Source of the DNA: Capsulimonas sp.
GTDB lineage: Bacteria; Armatimonadota; Armatimonadia; Armatimonadales; Capsulimonadaceae
Direction of reading: 5' to 3'
Length of the DNA: 5,495 nt
Assembly: GCA_025963815.1 (NCBI GenBank)
Contig: JAOQAA010000455.1
Coordinates: forward strand, 1 to 5,495
Below are positions 1-5,495 of this stretch, piece by piece. The notes below the pieces were generated by a model. The model was not told the DNA's origin and did no database searches. It saw only the letters and a list, made by a program, of their open reading frames with translations. Each line of letters begins with the position of its first letter. The stretch's first letter is position 1. A program made the translations under genes and the position numbers.

Positions 1-386
1 AGCCAGCACAGGCTTCCCGCTAGAATTCGAAACCTGCGGCTGTAGCGCATCTCAAAGAACTGCGGCACTGTCAGCGCCCGCGTCTCGCGCAGCCGGTAAT
101 ATACCCACCCCGTCATGACGAAGATAATCCCGAGCGGCGCGGACATCAGTCCCCACCACATCGTTGGGAACCCCGCCGATGTAAAGGCTTGAAACCCCGC
201 GACCATGGAGATGACGCCGAAGCCGCCGACCTCACCGGAGATCGTGAGAAGATAGCGCCCGGCAAGTCGGTTGGCCGAAAGAAAGTCGGCGACGCCGCGC
301 ATCAGCGACCGCGTGCTCCAGCTGACCGCGCGGATCAAGATTAGGGAGACAACCACGATGGTCCAATCGATCCAGCTTAAGTTCAA
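1..386 (-). CDS. Sodium:solute symporter (SSS family), N-terminal part, cut by window edge
   Basis: This is the start of an integral membrane protein of the sodium:solute symporter family (SSS, the SglT/PutP type), which couples Na+ entry to uptake of a small solute such as a sugar, sialic acid or amino acid. The reading frame is open from a TTG at 386-384 to the window edge, giving 128 complete codons. The protein begins MNLSWIDWTIVVVSLIL, a first membrane segment at about residues 8-25. The motif GVADFLSANRLAGRYLL (31-47) leads into helix 2 (about 47-70), and helix 3 lies at about 77-97. RETRALTVPQFFEMRYSRRF (100-119) is the typical family loop before the next helix. Full-length members have about 450-600 residues, so roughly three quarters is missing. 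The TTG is chosen because the frame is closed by TAA at 410-408, no ATG or GTG lies between, and later starts would remove helix 1. Ribosome binding is weak (GGGG at 398-395). It follows the putative glycosidase by 99 bases, suggesting uptake of a breakdown product; the substrate is unknown. Confidence 0.9.
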   Translation of the reverse strand, partial: MNLSWIDWTIVVVSLILIRAVSWSTRSLMRGVADFLSANRLAGRYLLTISGEVGGFGVISMVAGFQAFTSAGFPTMWWGLMSAPLGIIFVMTGWVYYRLRETRALTVPQFFEMRYSRRFRILAGSLCW

Positions 387-423
387 GGCTTGAACCCCAT
401 TTCCATCTTAAAATACACCCCAT

Positions 424-480
424 AAACAAAGGAGGGCCAGGCGGCCGGCAGTTAAGCGCCCAGAGAGCGCCCGCCCCTCC
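424..480 (-). terminator. Probable intrinsic terminator after the putative glycosidase gene
   Basis: Read on the minus strand, the stop codon at 488-486 is followed after five bases by a GC-rich inverted repeat. GGAGGG (480-475) pairs with CCCTCC (436-431) and GCGG (474-471) can pair with CCGC (444-441), with a bulge on the 3' side and a loop region holding a smaller GCGC hairpin. The stem ends directly at TTTGTTT (430-424), the T-rich stretch expected of a Rho-independent terminator. The stem is imperfect. The symporter start is only 38 bases further on, so the hairpin may reduce rather than fully stop transcription into that gene. I see no convincing promoter between the hairpin and the symporter. 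Confidence 0.6.
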
Positions 481-485
481 TGCAA

Positions 486-2513
486 TCACACACAAGCCCC
501 ATCAGCCAGCGGCGAACAGTTTCCGCGGGGCACGGGAGGTCGTTTCACGAAGTCCGTCGGCAGCGGATAATCTTGTCCGTTGATTTCCAATCGGCCGCGC
601 TTGTAGTCGCAGATCGTTTCGACGCCGCTTGAGAAACGGGAATAGGTGATATGGTCGTTGTTATTGGGATCGCCCGCAAGAACCCGGTGATCCACAAGCG
701 ATGCGACGATCGTTTCCGAGAGGCGGCCGACCATCAGATCGTACTCCAGCCGCATCGCTTCAACCGTTTCTTCGAGCGGGTAGCCCCACTCGCCAGAAAT
801 GGCGACGCCTTCGTTGCGCGGCAGAATGCCAAGCTCCGCCATCTTAAGCATTCGATGGACAACCGTGATTTGGGAATATTGGTCCTTGTCCGCCACGGCG
901 TTGTAGGTATCGTGGAGGTTTGTGAAGACATGCCCCTTCATCGCCATAAACCACAGCGGAACCATCTGGTCGATCATCTCGCTGACGGGCTCTCCGAACA
1001 GGTCCAAAAAGGGAGAGCCGATATAGTCACATTCGGCGGCGCAATAAAGATAGCCGTTCTCCGTTCCTGTGGAGCCGTAGACATCGCGACTGGTCCGCAG
1101 GATTCGCGCGACGCCGTCGGCGCAGGCCCGGCGGTAGCGGCGCTCGCCGTGCGCGCGGTTGTACGAGACTTCGAGCGGCAGGCCCATTCCGTCGATATAG
1201 TGGATGCCCGCCGGGCCGAGCTTCTGCACTTCGCGCATCTGGTCGCCCAGCAGGGCCTCGGGATAGGCAAGCGGCCAGCCGATGTAGTTGATCCCTCCAG
1301 CCCAGCAGCCGCGCTTCAGCGGACCGCCGTAGACATCGCCTGTACACAATTCGGGATCAAACCAGTAAGAGCGCTCATACAGATCGAGATAATTGTCGTG
1401 CACCTGCATCTGGAATCCCAGTGACTGACCGTGCGCGATCAGCGCACGCAGGCCCTCTTCGCCTCCGACCGCCGGCTCCACCGGGAAGCGGGTCGGCCAG
1501 CAGCCATCATGCCCCTCCAAATTCCAGCCGGTCAGCTGGACCATGACGTGCTCGATCCCACTGCGTTTCAAGAGAGAAAGCTGTTCCGCCGCCTGCGCGA
1601 ACGTGGTGGCGAGATGGAAACGGCCATCACCGCTGATCGGACCGATCTCTTTGCATCCGTGCATGATCTTGAGAACCATGGATTTCGCGGCGTACGCGAT
1701 ATCCGGATTCTCCTCGGCGCGCTGCGCGAGCGGCGCCCGTCCCGTTTTTTCCAGAACGTGCGCATTCAGGCGGCGTCCCATGCCGGCGTATCCAGCGTCC
1801 ACGCCGTGCAGCGGCGTGAAGCGCAAACGACGGTCGATCGGATCGACCGGATCGATCCGCGTATAGCGATAGCGCATCGAGAAACTGACCTGTCCACCAC
1901 CCTCGCCGTCGGTCGCGACCCGGCATTCGGCGTCGCAGTCGCCCTGCTCGGCGATCAGCAGCATTGCGGCGGCGTCATTGGCGTGCACAGCGCCGCACAT
2001 GGGAAGCATCGGCATTAGCTCCCATTGGCTCTGCTCGCCGTAGATCAAAAAGTTTTCCTCGTGGCGGCTGTGCCGCTCGGGGTAGCAAAGCGCGCCGACA
2101 CGGTAAGGCAGCACCAGATGTCCGGGGGTTTCCGGCGACGTCTTGAGCAGGCCCGGAAGCACGTGCACCCCCCAGAGCAGAGAGGTCTCCGGACTGCCTT
2201 CCTGGATGCGCTCGGTGGGGATCTCTACCACCAGTTCTCCACGCTCAATGGAAAAACGCGCCGTCGCCGACGCGCTGAAAAATTGGTTATCAACGCCGAG
2301 CGTCACATCAATCCAGTCATCCCCCTGCGCGATCCTCGCATCGGGCTGCGTCATAGTTTCTGTCCGGCGGAGAAGAATGGAGTAGATCTCCAGCGTGAAG
2401 GCAGGCGCCGGTCCCCAAACGGAGCCGCTGACAAGGTCCAAAACTTCGGCCAGCACTTCCCCGTTTTCTTGATAGATGTGAACGCCCAATGAGCTGTCTT
2501 GTATCGTGTGCAA
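486..2513 (-). CDS. Putative TIM-barrel glycoside hydrolase, DUF5696/GH101-like (675 aa)
   Basis: The product is probably a carbohydrate-active enzyme, but its reaction cannot be read from the sequence. About residues 1-250 are beta-strand-rich without repeats, as in the N-terminal sandwich of large glycosidases. About 275-565 have the alternating pattern of a (beta/alpha)8 barrel, with strand-end motifs HVMVQLTGWNLEGHDGCWP (322-340), FQMQVHDNYLDLY (367-379), GIHYIDGMGLPLEV (436-449), GSTGTENGYLYCAAECD (480-496) and FTNLHDTYN (530-538). About 600-660 are again beta-rich, with a strand-turn ending typical of these enzymes. The pattern resembles DUF5696 proteins and the GH101 endo-alpha-N-acetylgalactosaminidase barrel; I rely on remembered family patterns. 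Asp441 and Glu485 are candidate catalytic acids by position only. There is no signal peptide or membrane segment and cysteines are fairly many (Cys143, 173, 193, 197, 287, 338, 390, 403, 464, 491, 495), so the enzyme is probably cytoplasmic. The start is TTG, supported by GAGGAG six bases upstream. Alternatives are other barrel glycosidases such as GH36- or GH31-type relatives. Confidence 0.8.
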   Translation of the reverse strand: MHTIQDSSLGVHIYQENGEVLAEVLDLVSGSVWGPAPAFTLEIYSILLRRTETMTQPDARIAQGDDWIDVTLGVDNQFFSASATARFSIERGELVVEIPTERIQEGSPETSLLWGVHVLPGLLKTSPETPGHLVLPYRVGALCYPERHSRHEENFLIYGEQSQWELMPMLPMCGAVHANDAAAMLLIAEQGDCDAECRVATDGEGGGQVSFSMRYRYTRIDPVDPIDRRLRFTPLHGVDAGYAGMGRRLNAHVLEKTGRAPLAQRAEENPDIAYAAKSMVLKIMHGCKEIGPISGDGRFHLATTFAQAAEQLSLLKRSGIEHVMVQLTGWNLEGHDGCWPTRFPVEPAVGGEEGLRALIAHGQSLGFQMQVHDNYLDLYERSYWFDPELCTGDVYGGPLKRGCWAGGINYIGWPLAYPEALLGDQMREVQKLGPAGIHYIDGMGLPLEVSYNRAHGERRYRRACADGVARILRTSRDVYGSTGTENGYLYCAAECDYIGSPFLDLFGEPVSEMIDQMVPLWFMAMKGHVFTNLHDTYNAVADKDQYSQITVVHRMLKMAELGILPRNEGVAISGEWGYPLEETVEAMRLEYDLMVGRLSETIVASLVDHRVLAGDPNNNDHITYSRFSSGVETICDYKRGRLEINGQDYPLPTDFVKRPPVPRGNCSPLADGACV

Positions 2514-2519
2514 AGCTTT

Positions 2520-2525
2520 CTCCTC
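2520..2525 (-). promoter_or_regulatory. Ribosome binding site that fixes a TTG start
   Basis: GAGGAG on the minus strand lies six bases before the TTG at 2513-2511. It is a strong Shine-Dalgarno match at good spacing, and the frame beyond it reads into the beta-rich N-terminus of the putative glycosidase. This supports TTG as the true start instead of a later in-frame ATG, the first of which encodes Met54. The site lies outside the left arm of the neighbouring inverted repeat (which ends at 2545), so the repeat hairpin should not mask it. Confidence 0.75.
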
Positions 2526-2544
2526 AGATGGTCGTGTGGATGGA

Positions 2545-2703
2545 GGCCCTCATCCCCCAGCCCCTTCTCCCAATTCTGGGAGAAGGGGAGCCCGAGTTTT
2601 TGAGTTTTAGGATTCTGAATTATGATATCTTAATTCAAAGATCTTAATCCTACTCTGACTCCCCCTCTCCCAGAATTGGGAGAGGGGGCCGGGGGTGAGG
2701 GCC
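2545..2703. repeat. REPIN-like nested inverted repeat filling the intergenic gap
   Basis: Two nearly identical GC-rich sequences in opposite orientation, 2545-2590 (46 bases) and 2659-2703 (45 bases), enclose a 68-base AT-rich core. They differ by only a few substitutions and one base in length. Each arm is also a palindrome: 2561-2572 pairs with 2577-2588 around ATTC, and 2661-2672 pairs with 2677-2688 around GAAT, both as perfect 12-bp stems. The core adds TAGGATT (2608-2614) with AATCCTA (2646-2652) and TGAATTA (2616-2622) with TAATTCA (2631-2637). The architecture is that of a REP doublet (REPIN or BIME), a non-autonomous repeat normally moved by a RAYT transposase acting in trans. No transposase is present here. 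It ends six bases from the stop codon of the upstream gene and could also act as a transcript-end hairpin or mRNA stabiliser. Confidence 0.8.
2619..2647 (-). promoter_or_regulatory. Candidate sigma70-type promoter inside the repeat core
   Basis: On the minus strand TTAAGA (2647-2642, four of six matches to TTGACA) is followed after exactly 17 bases by CATAAT (2624-2619, five of six matches to TATAAT). Transcription would begin near 2612 and run into the putative glycosidase gene, giving a leader of about 100 bases that contains the left hairpin arm. The area is the only AT-rich stretch in the gap, so chance matches are likely and the boxes overlap the core inverted repeats. Read as a possibility only. 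Confidence 0.3.
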
Positions 2704-2709
2704 ATCTTT

Positions 2710-5495
2710 CTAATGAAGCGACGCCGACTGCATAGTGATGCTGCCGGTGGCGCTAGTATTGGTCCACTTCACGGTCAATGTCTGACCGGCGCTGGCCGCG
2801 CGGTATGTGAGCGTGTAAACGCCGTTGCTGTTCTGGGCGACGGACGCGTTGGTGTAGTCAGGCGCAGAGTTGTCGGACAGGTGCGCGTTCAAGGTTCCGT
2901 TTGCGCCGTTGGCGCCCACATACACCTTGAGGGTGCGCGTGGTGGTGTCCGCCGGAGCGGTGAACGAGAAGTAATTGCTCTGGCCGGAGAAGTACACACC
3001 GGTCGCCTGTGCGGTTCCATTCCAATTCAGGGCGTCGCTCCACAGGTAGCTGATCGCGTTTCCACCATAGGTGAAGATCGTGCCTGTGCATACCCAGTTG
3101 GCGAGCAGGTTCGCCCCATTCTTATGGTCCCAGTTGCCCGAGCCTTCCGATCCCCAATGCGCCCAATCGACCGTGCCTTCCGTGGTGAGATTGATGCTGC
3201 TCGAAGGCGCCGCGAGCGATCCCGTGAGCGTCGCGCCCGTGGCGCCGGCGGAGACGGTAATCGTCAGCGTTTTATTCCCCGTTCCACCAGCATTTGTCGC
3301 TCCGAGCGTGACCGTGGAGGTCGCCGCTGCTGTCGGCGTTCCTGAGATCAGGCCGGTGCTCGTGTTGACCGAGAGGCCGGCAGGAAGTCCCGTCGCACTG
3401 TAGCTCGTTGGAGAATTGCTGGCGACGATTTGGTAGCTGAATGCCGAGCTGACAGTCCCTAAAGCTGTGGCGGCGCTGCTGATTACCGGGGCAGCGGGCG
3501 GCGAACCCGCGCTTGGGAAGAGACAGCTGGAGGGGATGACTTGGCGCGCCTGGCTGGTACTCTGCCATTCCAGGATCGCTTCGGCCCCGCCGTAGAGGCC
3601 CTGATAGAAATCGACCTCGATGTTATATTTCTGGCCAGCCGTGAGTGTGATGACGCCGTAGTCGTCCTGGGGCCCGTGCGGTCCCCAGCTATTGACGATC
3701 TGCTGACCGTTCACATACAGGCGAGCGCCGTCGTCGGAGGTGATGTGGAACTGGTAGGACTCGGAATAGAGCGGCTGTACCTGTCCGGTCCACTTCGCCG
3801 AGAAGTAAGTTGCGTTGACGCCGGCGGCAGGGGATGTTCCCTGCGCCCAGTTGAAGTTGACGGTGGGATCGGTTCGGGTCAGGACAAGCGTCGTGAACTG
3901 CGAAGCGCCGCTGGTCGGGTCGTTGTAATACTGGCCCGTCAAGCCCGTTCCCGTTCCCCCTCCTCCACCAGACGCGGCAATTGTAATCGTAACGGCCTGA
4001 GAGCCGGCGCCGCTCACGTTGGTCGCGGTGACGGTGGCGCTGCTGGCGCCGGACGCCGTGGGCGTTCCAGAGATCAGCCCTGTACTGGTATTGACGGAAA
4101 GGCCCGCAGGCAAGCCGGACGCGCCATAGCTGGTCGGGCTGTTCGACGCTGTGATTTGGTAAGAGAACGCGGTTCTCACGGTTCCCGAGGCCGAGCTTGC
4201 ACTGGTGATCGCGGGCGGCGAGCCGCCGCCACTGCCACCAGTCGTAGTCGCGTTGATCGTGATAGGCTCGGCGCCCACGCCGCTGCCGTTCGTGGCGACC
4301 AGCGTGGCTTGATAGGTGGCCGACGACGGCGGCGTCCCTGTCAGCACATTGCCGCTCATCTTCAGCCAACCCGGTCCGAGGACGCTATAGCTGGTCGGGC
4401 TATTGGTGGCGGTCACCGTCTGGGAGAAAGGTGAGCCGGTCGTCGCGGTAAGAACCGACGGGACGCTCAGCACTGGAAAAGACCCCGCCCCCAGGGACGT
4501 GAAGCTCATCCAGTTCAGATCGACACTGCCCGAGTCCTGCCAGATCTGGATCGTGTGCGCGCCGGCCGCCAGGTTGACATTGTAAGGAGCCGCCGTCGAA
4601 GTGAACGCGCTCCAGCTTCCCGTGGACGGCAGAAGATACTGATCGACGATATTGGCGCCGAGGCTAACGTTGTAGCCATCGACCAGCACATGAATAAACG
4701 AGGCGGAGCCGGGCGTCGCCTGCCGAACCTGCATCTGATACACGCCGGTCGTGGCGACATTGACCGTGTAATTCGTCCATTGCTGCGCTCCCGTGGAGAC
4801 GAGGCAATAACCGTTGGTCGTCGTGTCGCTGATGGATGCAATCGCGACATCATCATATCGATAAGGGCCAGACCAATTGCCGGAGAACGTGAAGTTTGGG
4901 AAGTTCGCCGGGAAGTACGGCAGCGAGTTATCGTAGCACTGATATCCGGCCCACAGACCGCCAGCATCGTAGTTATCCAGATAGATCGTGCCAGGGATGG
5001 CAGCAGGCGACGCGGCGTTGGGATATGACGCCGCAACTGCGAGATTAATCGTCTCCGAATATGTTCCGGCGCTGTTCGACGCGGTCAGGGTGACGGGGTC
5101 CGGCTTGACCTTGTCGGCATTTCCTCCCGGCGGCGGCGCGGGGGCGGTCGCGGCGGTCGGCGTTCCCGAGATGATCCCTCCGCTGTAACTCAGGCCCGCC
5201 GGAAGACCGGTTACGGTGATGCTCGTCGCGGGCGTCGTGGTTCCAACAACATAATAAAAAGGTTTGCCGACCACGCCCCTGGTGTAGAGCGACGTGGTAA
5301 AGACGGGCTGATACGAACCGGTCGGAGCCGGGAGGTACGGCAGCATGGCGTTGAAATAGTTCTGCGCCATGAAGTCCTCGCCATCCGTGGCCGGATGCGT
5401 GCCGTCGGGCTGGTTCATTCGGTAGGCGTCGAAACCGCCATACTGGTCGACGACGATGATCGGAGAGTTTGCAGTCGTGTTCGCCGCCGCCCACG
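2710..5495 (-). CDS. Secreted SGNH-type esterase with He_PIG, CBM6 and PA14 modules; 5' end outside window
   Basis: This is the C-terminal part of a large, probably extracellular carbohydrate esterase. The frame is open to the window edge, so the ATG at 5418 is not the start; 25 more residues precede it, including SPIIVVDQYGGFDAYR. Numbering from Met at 5418: PDGTHP (4-9) is block V of SGNH/GDSL hydrolases, with Asp5 and His8 the expected catalytic pair; the serine block lies outside the window. Next come He_PIG Ig-like domain 1 (about 37-128, with a Pro/Gly-rich insertion at 93-102), a CBM6-like module (131-307, ending in AGAHTIQIW and LNWMSF), He_PIG 2 (313-392), He_PIG 3 (402-482), PA14 (489-632, with SDDGARLYVNGQQIVNSW), He_PIG 4 (642-723) and an unassigned beta-rich module (728-902). 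Glycine linkers lie at 394-399 and 484-492. The Thr/Ser/Gly/Ala-rich, lysine-poor composition fits secretion. The resemblance around block V is to CE3-like esterases, but substrate and family are inferred. The stop is TAG at 2712-2710; no anchor is visible. Confidence 0.88.
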   Translation of the reverse strand, partial: WAAANTTANSPIIVVDQYGGFDAYRMNQPDGTHPATDGEDFMAQNYFNAMLPYLPAPTGSYQPVFTTSLYTRGVVGKPFYYVVGTTTPATSITVTGLPAGLSYSGGIISGTPTAATAPAPPPGGNADKVKPDPVTLTASNSAGTYSETINLAVAASYPNAASPAAIPGTIYLDNYDAGGLWAGYQCYDNSLPYFPANFPNFTFSGNWSGPYRYDDVAIASISDTTTNGYCLVSTGAQQWTNYTVNVATTGVYQMQVRQATPGSASFIHVLVDGYNVSLGANIVDQYLLPSTGSWSAFTSTAAPYNVNLAAGAHTIQIWQDSGSVDLNWMSFTSLGAGSFPVLSVPSVLTATTGSPFSQTVTATNSPTSYSVLGPGWLKMSGNVLTGTPPSSATYQATLVATNGSGVGAEPITINATTTGGSGGGSPPAITSASSASGTVRTAFSYQITASNSPTSYGASGLPAGLSVNTSTGLISGTPTASGASSATVTATNVSGAGSQAVTITIAASGGGGGTGTGLTGQYYNDPTSGASQFTTLVLTRTDPTVNFNWAQGTSPAAGVNATYFSAKWTGQVQPLYSESYQFHITSDDGARLYVNGQQIVNSWGPHGPQDDYGVITLTAGQKYNIEVDFYQGLYGGAEAILEWQSTSQARQVIPSSCLFPSAGSPPAAPVISSAATALGTVSSAFSYQIVASNSPTSYSATGLPAGLSVNTSTGLISGTPTAAATSTVTLGATNAGGTGNKTLTITVSAGATGATLTGSLAAPSSSINLTTEGTVDWAHWGSEGSGNWDHKNGANLLANWVCTGTIFTYGGNAISYLWSDALNWNGTAQATGVYFSGQSNYFSFTAPADTTTRTLKVYVGANGANGTLNAHLSDNSAPDYTNASVAQNSNGVYTLTYRAASAGQTLTVKWTNTSATGSITMQSASLH

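Noticed and set aside
232..495. Minus-strand 87-codon frame starting with ATG at 495
   Set aside because: It overlaps the symporter start in another frame, runs through the terminator-like hairpin and has an Arg/Pro-rich sequence without domain features.
651..1424. Plus-strand 257-codon frame antisense to the putative glycosidase
   Set aside because: GC-rich antisense frames stay open by chance; the product has no recognisable motifs, while the minus strand encodes a coherent enzyme.
1831..1860. Repeated GATCG-type palindromic string
   Set aside because: It lies inside the glycosidase gene and is explained by the repetitive peptide RIDPVDPIDRR; no sign of a separate regulatory site.
2545..2703. 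Insertion sequence or CRISPR reading of the inverted repeat
   Set aside because: There is no transposase, no evident target-site duplication and only two inverted copies, so it fits neither an IS nor a CRISPR array.
2695..3345. Plus-strand 216-codon frame beginning in the repeat arm
   Set aside because: It has Arg-rich shadow composition, begins inside the inverted repeat and opposes a well-supported C-terminal module.
3541..4434. Plus-strand 297-codon frame antisense to the esterase gene
   Set aside because: The product is Arg/Gly/Ala-rich and low in complexity, mirroring the Ser/Thr/Gly/Ala codons of the He_PIG and linker regions on the real coding strand.
5416..5418. ATG at 5418 as start of the esterase
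   Set aside because: It falls inside the SGNH catalytic block, the frame is open upstream to the window edge, and no signal peptide follows it.

Overview
The window reads as a fragment of a GC-rich bacterial chromosome in which every supported gene lies on the minus strand, so the biological reading order runs from position 5495 down to 1. The gene content (a large secreted multi-domain SGNH-type esterase with putative Ig (He_PIG), CBM6 and PA14 modules, a DUF5696/GH101-like putative glycosidase, and an SSS-family sodium:solute symporter) and the style of the intergenic repeats resemble Armatimonadota such as Capsulimonas, or related polysaccharide-degrading soil and plant-associated bacteria. 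This taxonomic suggestion comes from general resemblance, not from a marker gene.

Layout in transcription order. (1) 5495-2710: the 3' part of a long gene for an extracellular protein. Its reading frame is open to the window edge and begins inside an SGNH/GDSL hydrolase domain, of which the catalytic Asp-x-x-His block is visible. Then follow a He_PIG domain, a CBM6-like module, two He_PIG domains, a PA14 domain, a fourth He_PIG domain and a C-terminal beta-rich module I cannot assign. (2) 2709-2514: a 196-base gap almost filled by a nested inverted repeat (2545-2703). Two GC-rich arms, each itself a perfect 12-bp hairpin, flank an AT-rich core that forms a further hairpin and may hold a promoter. 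(3) 2513-486: a 675-residue putative TIM-barrel glycoside hydrolase with a TTG start and a strong ribosome binding site. (4) 485-387: a short gap with a GC-rich hairpin followed by a T-rich stretch, a likely intrinsic terminator. (5) 386-1: the first 128 codons of a sodium:solute symporter, also with a TTG start, cut by the window edge.

Taken together, the region looks like a glycan-use neighbourhood: an exported esterase with carbohydrate-binding modules could de-acylate and bind a polysaccharide, the putative glycosidase could cleave a released oligosaccharide, and the symporter could take up the product. This is inference from neighbourhood and family; no substrate can be read from the sequence. 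The most unusual non-coding structure is the REPIN-like nested palindrome. The least characterised protein parts are the putative glycosidase and the C-terminal module of the esterase. I see no CRISPR array, transposase, tRNA, rRNA or defence gene.
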